This document shows positions 7,835 through 17,300 of a stretch of DNA of 64,000 nucleotides, one piece after another. The notes below the pieces were generated by a model, which was not told the origin of the DNA, searched no databases, and saw only the letters and a list, made by a program, of their open reading frames with translations. This stretch comes from Verrucomicrobiota bacterium (GTDB lineage: Bacteria; Verrucomicrobiota; Verrucomicrobiia; Verrucomicrobiales; Verrucomicrobiaceae): positions 186,001-250,000 of the forward strand of contig JANYCZ010000068.1 of NCBI GenBank assembly GCA_025360015.1. Reading direction: 5' to 3'. The position numbers and the translations under genes are program-made. Within the stretch, counting starts at the first letter, position 1; every line of letters begins with the position of its first letter.

Positions 7835-8125
7835 TTACTTCGCGTCGTCTTCCTTGATGTCGAAAAACTTCCCGGCCACGCCCCAGGCCAGATCTGTGCG
7901 TGGCAGAATGCCGTCTCCGCCGATGTAGTAGCGGCTGAAGACGACGTAGTTGTCACGGGCCACGCCGGTGCTGGTGCCAGCGGAAAAGATGGAGGCCACC
8001 TTCAGGCTAAGCGAGCCGGCAATGCCGTACTTCTGCTGCATGTAGGAGCGGAATTCAGCCTCGTTGGGATTGGTGAGGGCGAGAACGACGAGCAGCGAGA
8101 TGAGGAGGAAAATGATGAGTCTCAT
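7835..8125 (-). CDS. Small exported protein, DUF4359-like
   Basis: A 96-residue protein: an N-terminal hydrophobic signal or anchor (MRLIIFLLISLLVVLALTNP) and a compact domain with RDNYVVFSRYYIGG and WGVAGKFFDIKE. The pattern (TNP after the helix, 'NYVVFS', 'G..GKFF.I' at the end) resembles the DUF4359 family of short exported proteins of unknown function. Its ATG shares an ATGA overlap with the stop of the upstream lipoprotein gene, so it is the last gene of the YdbH-like operon. The frame runs open further upstream, but that part lies inside the lipoprotein gene in another frame. Confidence 0.65.
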   Translation of the reverse strand: MRLIIFLLISLLVVLALTNPNEAEFRSYMQQKYGIAGSLSLKVASIFSAGTSTGVARDNYVVFSRYYIGGDGILPRTDLAWGVAGKFFDIKEDDAK

Positions 8126-8700
8126 GGCTTGGGCGTGGCTGGGGTGGCTGGCGTAGTGATGGTTGGCTGACTGACCGGGGGAGCCTTGTCGGCAGCCACG
8201 CGTTTCCACTGAAACGAACCCGGGGTGGTGCCTGGAACTTCGATCCATTCGCCGCTGTCTGCCTGCTCGGTGCGGAGGTGCCATTGCTCGTCCTCGATCT
8301 CGTGCAGCGGGCGGTTGGCGTCCTTGGCCTTCTGGCGCATGAGCAGCATGCGGTCGTCGTTCTCCGCAGCCACGGCTTTTTTCACCTGTGCGCCCCAGTC
8401 GCCGGAGGGCACCTCACGGATTTGCAGCAGTCCGCGATGATCCTCGGCCACGAGCTGGTTGTTTTTCAAAGTCTGGACTTCCTCCATGCGGTTGCGCATG
8501 CGCTCAGTGGCCTCGCTGGAGTTTTTGAGCGCCTGCTTGTCCTGGGGCTCGTCACCGCGGTACTGATAGACGTCCAGCCGCATGTTGAGGTTCACCTCCA
8601 GCGGCTTCGGCGTCGTGATGGGGATCTGCGGCAGATTCTTGCATGAGCTCAGAACCAGTGCGGCGGACAGCAGGAGGAGTCGTTCAGCGTTCAGCTGCAT
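8122..8700 (-). CDS. Lipoprotein, probable YnbE-YdbL (DUF1318) fusion
   Basis: A 192-residue lipoprotein. The lipobox L-S-S-C puts the acylated Cys at residue 20. Directly after it, PKPLEVNLNMRLDVYQ resembles YnbE, the small outer-membrane lipoprotein that partners YdbH in Escherichia coli. The following region (about 65-160: a run of Arg-rich helix, LLQIR, GDWGAQVKKAVAAENDDR, then GEWIEVPG) resembles YdbL/DUF1318 in order and key motifs. A Pro/Thr tail ends the protein. The gene overlaps the preceding AsmA/YdbH-like gene by 17 bases, the same neighbourhood as ydbH-ynbE-ydbL. Known of the family: YdbH and YnbE form a bridge that moves phospholipid between the membranes, and YdbL modulates it. 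That this protein does both jobs is inference. Confidence 0.7.
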   Translation of the reverse strand: MQLNAERLLLLSAALVLSSCKNLPQIPITTPKPLEVNLNMRLDVYQYRGDEPQDKQALKNSSEATERMRNRMEEVQTLKNNQLVAEDHRGLLQIREVPSGDWGAQVKKAVAAENDDRMLLMRQKAKDANRPLHEIEDEQWHLRTEQADSGEWIEVPGTTPGSFQWKRVAADKAPPVSQPTITTPATPATPKP

Positions 8701-11689
8701 CAGCGGTGTCGGGTTTGCGTGGTTCGTCTTTCCAGCGGTGATCATAGACATTCACATCAAACTTGCGCGAGCCCTGCGGTCCGGTGAACCGCAGATGCCC
8801 GCGGCCTTCCCGTCCGTAGAAGCGTGCTTTGCCATCGATGCCCTCATACTCGAAGTCGCGCAGCGTTTCCAGTCCGATACGGGTTATTTGATCACCGATG
8901 CTCCCCGTCAGCGCCTTAGGCAGGGATTTGAGCACGTCATTCAGCGCCGCGACGCTGAAGCGGCCGTGAGAGCGGTTTTGGAATTCGGCATCGCCCTGAT
9001 AGAGTTCGTTCATGTTGCCGGTGGCGACGATCTTGCCCTGCACTTTGCCGTCGATCAGAAAGTATTCCGGGAGCAGCGTCTTGGTCACGGGTCCCAGGTC
9101 CACGCCGTCACCGGCCAGCCAGCCGTCCCAGGTGAAGGTTTCGTCCAGAAAGATGTCGAACGCGCCATTCACATAGCCGCCGTAGGCTGAGCTGCCAAAC
9201 ACGCCGTAGATGCCGCGCACATCGTAGGTGATGCTGAGGTGGGCGTTTTCGAAGTGGAGCTGCTTCCAGCGCAGTTGCTCGACGGTGAATGTCTCGGTCA
9301 AGTTGTTGTTCCGGTCCTTCATGGGCAGATTGAAATGGACCTGCCCTTTCATGCCGCGAAACTCCAGCTTCAGATCCTTCAGCGTGTAATTGTCCGTCGG
9401 GATGTCGAACTGGGCATCGAGCTGGCCGCTCTCCAGTTTCGAGGTGAAGCTGAAACGGAACGGACGGCTGAAGCCCGCCAGAGGCACGCCTTTGGGCGCG
9501 ATGAGCAGCTTGCCGTCGCTCACGGCGAGGATGTCCACATGCCAGCCGGGGGCGGTGGGTGGCGCGGGTACGGGCGGGCCATGGGTCGCATCGGGCACGG
9601 GTGCCTCTCCCTTCATTATTTTGCGGAAGTTTTCGACATACCAGAACAAATCTTCGCCCACATAAAGCAGGGGCGAGACGATCTCCACGCGGTCAATGCG
9701 GCGGTGAAGGAGGCCATCGAGCGTGTAGTAAACGTGGATCACATCCATTTCGGCGACCGTGCGCAGGGGCTCGTGAGGGGAGGGGATGCGCAGTCGCGTG
9801 AGCTGGATGGTCTGTGGTTCCACATTTTCCGCCAGGCCGTTCAGATCCAGCGGCGTCTCGTCCGTGACGAGGTTGACATCAAAGCGCACCGGTGGCAGCC
9901 CCGGTGCGATGCGCACCAGAGTCACACCCATTTTATCCACCTCGATTTTTCCTGCGGTCCAGCGCGCTGCGGCGGCATCCGCCTTGGTCTGAACCACGGC
10001 CGCGTCGCCATTGAACAAAGTCATCAGCGCATCTCCCACGGCCACATGGCCCTCCGCGATTTTCAGGGACTCCAGCCGCTGCGTGCGCCACATCTGCGGG
10101 AGCTTTGCCAGCACCTCCACGTCTGAAAAATTCAGCACTGGGAGCGTCGAGCGTCTCGGTATGCGCACCTCTGCCGAATCGATGCGGAGGAACTGATCTG
10201 ACTGCTCTGTCGCGATGGCGAAACGAACCGAGGACTCCAAGCGTTCGGCAAGCTGCATGGCGATGTCGAGCTCGCCATCCGTGAGCGTCAGGGTGCCGAA
10301 CTGCAACTGCTTCCACCAGGGGAGCGCTGGTTTGAGCGGCATTTTCACCGGGGGTGTTTCGATCTTGTCGAACCAGGGCCCGTTTTCCGGGGTGAAGGCG
10401 AAGCGCGGTGCCGTCAGTACCAGCGAGTCGACCTGCCACAGCTCACGCAGGCTGTCGGGGACAACGGCAAGCGCGGCCGATTTCATCTGCATGAACGGGG
10501 AAGGCATGTGGCCCCAGCGCAGGGAGAGATCTGCCAGCGTGAGTTTCTGCTGCACTGCGGAGCGCAGCCCCTCGGAGGAAAGAGCCAGCGCCTCCAGTTG
10601 TGTGCTCCAGGTGAGCTCGCCTGCGACGGGGCAGAGCTCCGTCGGTGTCAGTTTCACTGCGCCCTCGCGTACTTCCAGTTCATCAATCTTGACCTGCCAG
10701 ACAGACGCCTGCTTGGATTCACTTTTGGGCAGCAGGGCTGTTTCTAGTTCACCGGTCCATTCGATCACCGGCTTCAGCAGCAGGCCGCTCTCCACATGCC
10801 AGAGACCGTTTAAATCCTGTGCGGCTTTGAGATCCAGGGACGCGGCCTTGATCTGACCGGGGCCGGTCAGCGGCTGCACCTGCAGATTTTTCAAATGTAC
10901 CTCATGGGTGCCGCCTGCAAGGAGGCCGGCGGTTGTCAGCTTCACATCACGACCTTCCCAATCAAACTGCAGGCCGCCGAGCAAGGGGGGCAGCTTCGCG
11001 CTGAAGTCTCGTAGCCAGGCCAGATCCAGCTTGCCGCCATGCAGGGAGGCTTTTTTCACGGTGATGTCCTCCCCGCGCATCTCCGTTTCGAGATGCAGGC
11101 TGCTGAACACCGGCTGCCCATGCCACTCCGCCTGCTGCAGGTCAGTGATCACCGTCTCAAACGAAGGCGATTTGCTGCCGCCGATTTCCAAGATCTTCAC
11201 CTTCTGCGTCACGATGATGCTGCAGACGGGCTCCCAGTTTTCGTCGCGCACCACGAACTTTGTCGGAGCCAGGTCGATCAGGTCCAAGCGCCAGCGGAAG
11301 GAGGATCCAGCCGCAGGAGCGCCGGGCTGGGATGGTGATGGCATCAGCCACGCCAGCGGCACATCCACCGTGGCGCCCTCCACCTTCAGCCCGCCCAGAT
11401 TGCCCAGATGCATCTGGTCCCAGCGTGGGCGCCACTCCAAATGGCCAACGCTGGAAATGAGCTTTGAGCTGGGCAGGTGCAGGGTGCTCACCTCTCCCAC
11501 ATGCAGGGCACCGTTTTCCCACTCCAGCGAGACGATCTCCACCTGCATGTCCCCGAGAAACCGCTTCAGCAGCCTGTTCGACAGCGACACACGCTGCTGC
11601 CATGCCCAGTAAAGTAAGGCCGCCAGCAGCAGGGTGGCCGCGAGGGTGAGACGCCAGGTCCAGCGCCACAAGCGGCGGCGTTTGGACAT
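8684..11689 (-). CDS. AsmA-like intermembrane lipid transport protein, YdbH type
   Basis: A protein of 1001 residues: a basic cytoplasmic start (MSKRRRLWRWTWRL), one membrane helix (about 12-32), then a very long stretch of alternating beta strands without catalytic motifs, as expected for AsmA/TamB/YdbH proteins whose periplasmic groove spans from inner to outer membrane. The C-terminal part (LPEYFLIDGKVQGKIVATGNMNELYQG... LRDFEYEGIDGKARFYGREGRGHLRFTG) matches the closing region of YdbH. The downstream overlapping lipoprotein carries YnbE- and YdbL-like segments, which supports the YdbH assignment over other AsmA relatives. A GTG at 11707 could add six residues. I prefer the ATG at 11689, just before the basic N-terminus. 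Confidence 0.75.
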   Translation of the reverse strand: MSKRRRLWRWTWRLTLAATLLLAALLYWAWQQRVSLSNRLLKRFLGDMQVEIVSLEWENGALHVGEVSTLHLPSSKLISSVGHLEWRPRWDQMHLGNLGGLKVEGATVDVPLAWLMPSPSQPGAPAAGSSFRWRLDLIDLAPTKFVVRDENWEPVCSIIVTQKVKILEIGGSKSPSFETVITDLQQAEWHGQPVFSSLHLETEMRGEDITVKKASLHGGKLDLAWLRDFSAKLPPLLGGLQFDWEGRDVKLTTAGLLAGGTHEVHLKNLQVQPLTGPGQIKAASLDLKAAQDLNGLWHVESGLLLKPVIEWTGELETALLPKSESKQASVWQVKIDELEVREGAVKLTPTELCPVAGELTWSTQLEALALSSEGLRSAVQQKLTLADLSLRWGHMPSPFMQMKSAALAVVPDSLRELWQVDSLVLTAPRFAFTPENGPWFDKIETPPVKMPLKPALPWWKQLQFGTLTLTDGELDIAMQLAERLESSVRFAIATEQSDQFLRIDSAEVRIPRRSTLPVLNFSDVEVLAKLPQMWRTQRLESLKIAEGHVAVGDALMTLFNGDAAVVQTKADAAAARWTAGKIEVDKMGVTLVRIAPGLPPVRFDVNLVTDETPLDLNGLAENVEPQTIQLTRLRIPSPHEPLRTVAEMDVIHVYYTLDGLLHRRIDRVEIVSPLLYVGEDLFWYVENFRKIMKGEAPVPDATHGPPVPAPPTAPGWHVDILAVSDGKLLIAPKGVPLAGFSRPFRFSFTSKLESGQLDAQFDIPTDNYTLKDLKLEFRGMKGQVHFNLPMKDRNNNLTETFTVEQLRWKQLHFENAHLSITYDVRGIYGVFGSSAYGGYVNGAFDIFLDETFTWDGWLAGDGVDLGPVTKTLLPEYFLIDGKVQGKIVATGNMNELYQGDAEFQNRSHGRFSVAALNDVLKSLPKALTGSIGDQITRIGLETLRDFEYEGIDGKARFYGREGRGHLRFTGPQGSRKFDVNVYDHRWKDEPRKPDTADAAER

Positions 11690-11766
11690 GGGGGCGGGGG
11701 AATTCACGCGCGCATCTTATCATGAAGTTGCCGCTGCGCCACGATCTGCTCTAAACTTCAAGCCTC

Positions 11767-12279
11767 ATGCGCGTCCTGTCAGCCTTTCTCTATTTTCTAG
11801 CGGCGGCGTGCCTGCACGCGCATTCGGTACACCGCTCCACTGCGGAGGCGGAATACAACCCGCAGACGAAAAAGCTGGAGGTGAGTCTGACGGTTTTTGT
11901 GAGTGATCTGGAGCTGGCGCTCGTGCGACAGAGCGAGCGGGAGATGCGGATTGATCAAACGCCTGCGGCGGAATTTGATGCGCAGATTCGGACCTACCTC
12001 GTCAAGAATTTTGTGGTGACGGATGCGGCCGGCAAATTGGCGAAAGTGGAGTGGGTGGGAAGAGAGATGGATGAGGAGAGCGCGAAGAGTGGTGATCCGG
12101 CGGTGGTGTTGTTTTTTGAGATGGGGATGCCCGACGGTCTGAGGGGGCAGAAGCTAAAAAACGCGGTCTTTCAGGATCTCTTCAAAGATCAAATCAACCT
12201 GCTGCATTTGCGTGAGGGTGGACAGAAAGTGGAACTGCGCTTCGTTCGCGACGAGGTGGTGAAGATATTGAAAGGATGA
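11767..12279 (+). CDS. Secreted DUF6702-like protein
   Basis: A 170-residue exported protein with a signal peptide (MRVLSAFLYFLAAACLHAHS). The sequence directly after it, HRSTAEAEYNPQTKKLEVSLTVFVSDLE, is typical of DUF6702 proteins ('His-...-Glu-x-x-x-Asn...LEV...FVDDLE'). The rest alternates strands and helices, and VVLFFEM and INLLHLREGGQKVELRF fit the C-terminal half of that family. Its function is unknown. It stands alone, divergent from the YdbH-like operon and convergent with the 208-residue gene. Confidence 0.7.
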   Translation: MRVLSAFLYFLAAACLHAHSVHRSTAEAEYNPQTKKLEVSLTVFVSDLELALVRQSEREMRIDQTPAAEFDAQIRTYLVKNFVVTDAAGKLAKVEWVGREMDEESAKSGDPAVVLFFEMGMPDGLRGQKLKNAVFQDLFKDQINLLHLREGGQKVELRFVRDEVVKILKG

Positions 12280-12310
12280 TGCCCCAGGCGTATCGGCAGA
12301 GCATCTTGTG

Positions 12311-12937
12311 TTATTTCCTTTGATTGCCCTGCCGCTGTGACGATGCCTCCAGCAGGCTCGGTGCCTGCAGGTCTTCGGTGTTCAGGAAGGAGCCGTCATT
12401 GTGGCGCTGCACATCATCGAGGGTCCACATGATCTTGTCCGGGCCTGCGCTACGGATTTCCAGTTGGTCGCGTGAGATCGCATGGAAATAGAGAGGGGTG
12501 GCCCAGCGATCCACGATCTGTCCTTTTGCGTTGAAGATGGGGCTCGTGTCCGGGACGAATCGGAGCTGGAGGCGATTGCGCCCGCGCAGAGCTGCGGCGA
12601 TTTCTTCGTTCGCGCCCAGCGGCAGGGGATCAGCTCCTTTCACCAGCAGCGCGAAGTTCTCCAGCACATGAGACATGAGGGTGAGATCCTGCCGCACCGT
12701 GGTGCTGGCGACGGCATAGCCTTGCAGAATGTCTTCTCCCACAAGCGGCTTTTCCACCGCTGGTTTCTGACTTGTGACCTGGACCGTGGAGATGACCTTT
12801 TTTTGACTGTTAAGTTGATCGGATGGATCCGGCTTTTTAGCCGAAAAGAACCAGGCCCCTCCAATGACACAGAGAAGGACGACTCCGATCCAAAGGCCAT
12901 AACGATGCCAGGTCTTGCAGGAGGGGCTCAGCTCCAT
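12311..12937 (-). CDS. Membrane-anchored protein with pseudopilin-like C-terminus
   Basis: A 208-residue protein: a short cytoplasmic start, one membrane helix (about residues 13-30, YGLWIGVVLLCVIGGAWFF) and a periplasmic domain. The C-terminal part, VDRWATPLYFHAISRDQLEI followed by RSAGPDKIMWTLDDV, resembles the end of GspG-type major pseudopilins (D-W-x-P-Y/F...S-x-G-P-D...DD-I/V). It lacks the pilin prepilin-peptidase site at its N-terminus, so it is not a pilin itself. Its ATG overlaps the 3' end of the DUF1501 gene by 10 bases, so it is the third gene of the DUF1800-DUF1501 operon and probably helps export or display those proteins. Confidence 0.65.
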   Translation of the reverse strand: MELSPSCKTWHRYGLWIGVVLLCVIGGAWFFSAKKPDPSDQLNSQKKVISTVQVTSQKPAVEKPLVGEDILQGYAVASTTVRQDLTLMSHVLENFALLVKGADPLPLGANEEIAAALRGRNRLQLRFVPDTSPIFNAKGQIVDRWATPLYFHAISRDQLEIRSAGPDKIMWTLDDVQRHNDGSFLNTEDLQAPSLLEASSQRQGNQRK

Positions 12938-14391
12938 GTGCCGGGTTGTAAAAAGCCAATCGGCAGTGTGGTGGAATTCACGCTGTAGAAGTTAGTGATG
13001 TTTGGCAGCACGTAGCTCAAGTCGCCTGAGCTGACGCCAAACCAACGCAGCAACTCGCCGAAGAACTGATCCACACTGGTGGTGGGCATCATGCGTCCGC
13101 CGTAGCCAACGTCGTCATTGCTGTCGAGGGTCACATCCGGAAAGGTGCCATAGATTTTGCCACCCTGGACCGGGCCGCCCATGACAAAGTTGTTGCCGCC
13201 CCAGGCGTGATCCGTGCCGCGACCATTGCTGCGGAGCGTGCGGGCGAAGTCCGAAGCCGTGAAGGTGATCACGTCGTTCTGCAATCCCAGAGCCTCCAGC
13301 GCTTTTTGAAACCCGGTCAGACCGGCACTCAGCGTGGTGAGCATGCCAGCCTCGGTTTTCAGGAGTTCACCATGATGATCCCAGCCGCCGAAGCTGAGGA
13401 AGATGGTCTGCCGGTGCAGCCCGAGCGACTGACGGATGGCGATGGTTTTTGCCACGGCCTGCATCTGCCCGCCAAAATAAGTGTCCGGAAAAAGAGGGGC
13501 GATGGCGGAGCCGTCGTAGGCCTGGAAGATCGTCTGGAAATTCTCCTGCAAATCCATGCTCGTCTTCGTGAGCTGCGAATACGACTCCTGCATGAGGTTG
13601 CTGTAATGCTGCGCGAGGAGGCTGCGGTGGCCGCTGTTTTTCCATGCCCCAGGGTTTGCAGGATTGTCGTCCGTGGGCTGGGACAGCGCCAGTGCGCCGG
13701 AATCGGTGATGACGAACTGCTGGGTGGTGTTGCCGACCTGAATGAGGTTGTTCCCGCTGAGGGAAATGTTCATCGCAGTGGCTCCGCTGTTCGTGCTACC
13801 GTGCAAAATATCTGCTGCGCGGCCAAACCAGCCGCTGACCTGCGCCATGCCCTGTGGGACTGAAGTCTGCCATTGGTCGGTTTGATCTGCGTGGGAGAAA
13901 AGCGCGCGCGGCAGAGGCGAATTGCCTGTGACATACTGCGCCTTGGTGGTCGGCTGGATCAGTGTGCCAATGTTCGAGATCATTGCCAGACGACGCTTCG
14001 AGGTGTCGCCCCCAATGCCGTTGAAAAGTTCCTGAAAGCCGCTGCAACTCGGGTGCAGCCCATAGAGAGTGCCGTCACTGCCGGAGATTTGACTCAGCGT
14101 TTTCAAGGACGCCATGTCCAGCGCGAGGTTTCCGCGTGAGGTGGCGTAATTGCCGTAGCGAGTATCATCCCGTGGCACTAGGACATTGAACGAATCCATG
14201 CCGCCGTTCAGGAAAATGCACACCAGCGTCTTGCGGTCGGTCGGGGCGCTCTGCGCGGCGGCACTCGATGCGAGCCGGAGGTTCAGCATCATGTTCGCCA
14301 TTGAGAGGGAGCTCATGGCCGCACAACCGGCTTCTCCAAGGAAACGGCGTCGGGTCTTTTTCATAGAGGCATCAGCAAAGGGTGGTTTCAT
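12928..14391 (-). CDS. Secreted DUF1501 protein, Tat signal
   Basis: A 487-residue protein with a twin-arginine signal (KKTRRRFLGEAG followed by a small-residue hydrophobic stretch) and the DUF1501 core: TLVCIFLNGGMDSFNVLVPRDD near the start, GLHPSC, a middle region with RALFSHADQTDQWQTS, and late FTASDFARTLRSNGRGTDHAW and GGNNFVMGGPV. DUF1501 proteins share the alkaline-phosphatase/sulfatase fold, but their reaction is not established. The ATG (14391) overlaps the stop of the DUF1800 gene by one base (TGATG), a strong sign of translational coupling. DUF1800 and DUF1501 genes are regularly paired in Planctomycetota, Verrucomicrobiota and Proteobacteria. Confidence 0.93.
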   Translation of the reverse strand: MKPPFADASMKKTRRRFLGEAGCAAMSSLSMANMMLNLRLASSAAAQSAPTDRKTLVCIFLNGGMDSFNVLVPRDDTRYGNYATSRGNLALDMASLKTLSQISGSDGTLYGLHPSCSGFQELFNGIGGDTSKRRLAMISNIGTLIQPTTKAQYVTGNSPLPRALFSHADQTDQWQTSVPQGMAQVSGWFGRAADILHGSTNSGATAMNISLSGNNLIQVGNTTQQFVITDSGALALSQPTDDNPANPGAWKNSGHRSLLAQHYSNLMQESYSQLTKTSMDLQENFQTIFQAYDGSAIAPLFPDTYFGGQMQAVAKTIAIRQSLGLHRQTIFLSFGGWDHHGELLKTEAGMLTTLSAGLTGFQKALEALGLQNDVITFTASDFARTLRSNGRGTDHAWGGNNFVMGGPVQGGKIYGTFPDVTLDSNDDVGYGGRMMPTTSVDQFFGELLRWFGVSSGDLSYVLPNITNFYSVNSTTLPIGFLQPGTWS

Positions 14392-17300
14392 CACTTAATC
14401 ACGGCGCCTTCCGGTGAGACGATGGTGAGGTAAACGGCCACTTTCGCACGGGCGGTGGCCTGCTCGGCAGGGATTTGATTGATCGCATTGAGGATGATCG
14501 CGCGTGTGGCCACCCCCATGCGCCCTCCGCAGAAGAGCATGTTCAGCTCATCCACCAGCAGCTCCGGCGTCGTGGCAAGCGCAGCGGCCCAGGTGTAGTC
14601 CAGCGGGAAATGATAAACGCCGGACATGTGGAAGCCATCGTCAATGATGCTCCAAAGTTTGTTCGGCATCGCAATGGATGAGTAACTGTCCGTGATCTGG
14701 AAGACGGGGCCGGCAAGGTTGTTCTGCGTGAGCAGCCCTGCGGCGCGGTACTCTGGACGGTAAAAGTTAAAAACGCTCGGTGAGTTCGTCGGCTCCTGGC
14801 GTGAGCTATCGTAAAAGTCACCCCAGTCCCACCACACAAAGGTCGGTACGTCACGGATGCCGAACGCCCGTGCCAGGGCCATCGTGCGAACCACGGGCTC
14901 TTTCAGCTTGCCGTGTGACGCCACATTTTCAGAGTAGCGTGGATCACGCGCTTCATCGTCCAGCAGGATCGCACGCACCACGGCGGCCAGATCACCCCGC
15001 ACGCCGCTGCCGTTGTCCGCGAACTTGGCCGAAATGCGCTGCACGTAGCCAGGTGAGGGATTGTCGGTGACGAGAAACTGAATGAGCTGCTTGCTGATGA
15101 ACGGGGCGCAGTTGGGGTGATTGAAAAGATTGCGTATGGCCTCCGCCACATCGCGCATGCCGTCTTCATCGGTCATCGGACGTTGCGGGACAACGAGGCC
15201 ATGCACCAATGTCTTGGGAGCAAAGTCATGGTAGGCCGAATGCATGGTCATCGGCGTGCTGTAATCAGGATCGGTCCAGCCGCCGTTTCCCCAGTCGCGG
15301 CCGCCAAACCACAGGCCGGTCATGACGCGCGCAGTCTGGGTGATGTCCGTGTTGGTGTAGGTCGGAATGTTCTGTCCGTTTGCATCCACCTTGCGGGAGC
15401 CGTCTGGATTCAGCTCCCACAGGCCAATGCTGAAGAGCTGCATGACCTCACGCGCAAAGTTTTCATCCGGGTATTGGTTGATCTCAGGCTTCGCTTTCTG
15501 ATTTCCCACATGGCTCAAGTAGCGCCCCATGCACGGGTGCAGCGTGACGTTCCAGAGCACGTCGTAGTAGTTGCCAAAGGCATTCTTCACAAAGATGTCG
15601 TAGAAGCTCGCCATACCGACCGGCTTTTCCGTCAGATTGGCATCATGCCGGGAGGCCACCAGGATCTGGCTCAAAGCATAGGCCACGCGCTGGCGGAGCT
15701 GGTCATCTCCCTGCACTGCGGCACGGGCAAAGGCGCTCATCATGTTGTTGCCAAAGAGGAGAAGGGAATCGTTGGTGTTGTAGAGATGGTCCGTGTGCGC
15801 CCCGAGAACGTCATCGGCTATCTTTTTGATGTAGGTGGAGTGCAGCGTCGGAGTCTTGACCATCTGTTCGGTGAGCCATGCTGCATATCCCAGGCCCTGC
15901 AGGCGCTCGATGTCCCCGGGGATGGGGCCAAACGTGGCTTGGGTGAGGAAGAGCGCCGCATTCGCGCGGGAGATGCCGGTGCCCGTACTGCCGCCGCTGT
16001 CGGTGCTGACGAAGCCGCCATTCACCGTGCCGCCTTGGTAGCGCTCGATATAGGCATAGTAGTCACCGCTGATCGTGGTCGTCGCCGGACTGCCGTTCAC
16101 CGTCGTTGTCACGGTCACGGGTGCGTGCAGACTGTTCGCGCTGTTGGGATCCGAGTGCATGACGTTGATCTCCAGCCAGTCGCTCACGCCATCGCCATCC
16201 GTATCCACATCATTCACCGCGACCTTGTAAAACTTTCGCGCGCTGCTCAACGCATTCGCAAAGGTCTGCCGCATCTCTGTGGACATCGTGGATGGCGAGC
16301 CGGTGGCGGGTGCCCAGTTTTTCAAATCCGTGCTTTGCCAGACCTGATGCTGCTTGCTGGCGGCAAGCCCCCAGCGAAGTGTGAAGTCGTTGCCGGTTTG
16401 CAGGAAGCTGAGCCAGGGGTGAGATTTGGGGTCCAGCGGATTGGTGCCTGCCGTGGCTTCCTGCGCGTCCGTGAAACCATCGCCGTCACTGTCGCGACCA
16501 CCTTGTAGATTGAAGGTGCCGGACCATTGTTCATAGGCATCGGCAATGCCATTGCCGTTCAAGTCCACACCATTGACACCGGCGGGCAGGCCTGAGTAAA
16601 ACGGTGGTTTGCTCAGCGGATTTAAAGGATCGGAGCCGGCAGCTACTTCCACGCCATCGGGTGCGGAGTCACCATCGGTATCCGCATTGTGCGGATCCGT
16701 GCCAAGCAAATACTCTTGCAGGTTGGTTTCACCATCATGGTCGGGATCTCGCCCGGCGTCTGCGGGGTCGTTCTTGTTCAGGCCGTGGGCATCTTCCCAG
16801 GCATCAGGAATGCCATCCCGGGCGGTGTCCTTGTAGGCGGCAAAGGCCGCCGTGTCTGTCAGTGCTGTCGGACGGATCAAGAGCTGAACGCCAGGCAGGG
16901 TGTCGATCGAAAGCCGATTGGCCGCAGCCGGGTCTGAATTGTTCTGCCACGTCGCGGTTCCATTGTGCGCACTCGGAGCCAGCGTGCAGTTTGTGAAGGT
17001 CACACTGTCCACCACTTGGTTGGTGTCCATGTTGCGAATTTCAAAGGTCATCGTCCACGCATTCGGATCATTGCCTGCGTTGGTGCCGTTCACGCGGAAA
17101 CGCAGGCGTTGGGAGATGTCCATGTGACCCTGGCCACTGAAGCCCAGCGCTGCGCGCAGATCTTGAACGTACCAGTTCCAGTCTGTGTCCCAGATGTCCC
17201 AGGTCGGATTATTGGAGTAGCTGAAAGCACCGGCCGCCCCCGAGTACAAGTAACGTGCCACGCGGTTCCCCGTGCAACGCAGTCCCACGCGGAGCGAATC

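Noticed and set aside
12311..12937. A type II secretion pseudopilin
   Set aside because: The N-terminus lacks the prepilin peptidase site and the pilin helix; only the C-terminal pattern is similar.
15117..16508. A 463-codon plus-strand frame inside the DUF1800 gene
   Set aside because: Antisense shadow of the conserved DUF1800 domain, with no recognisable motif.
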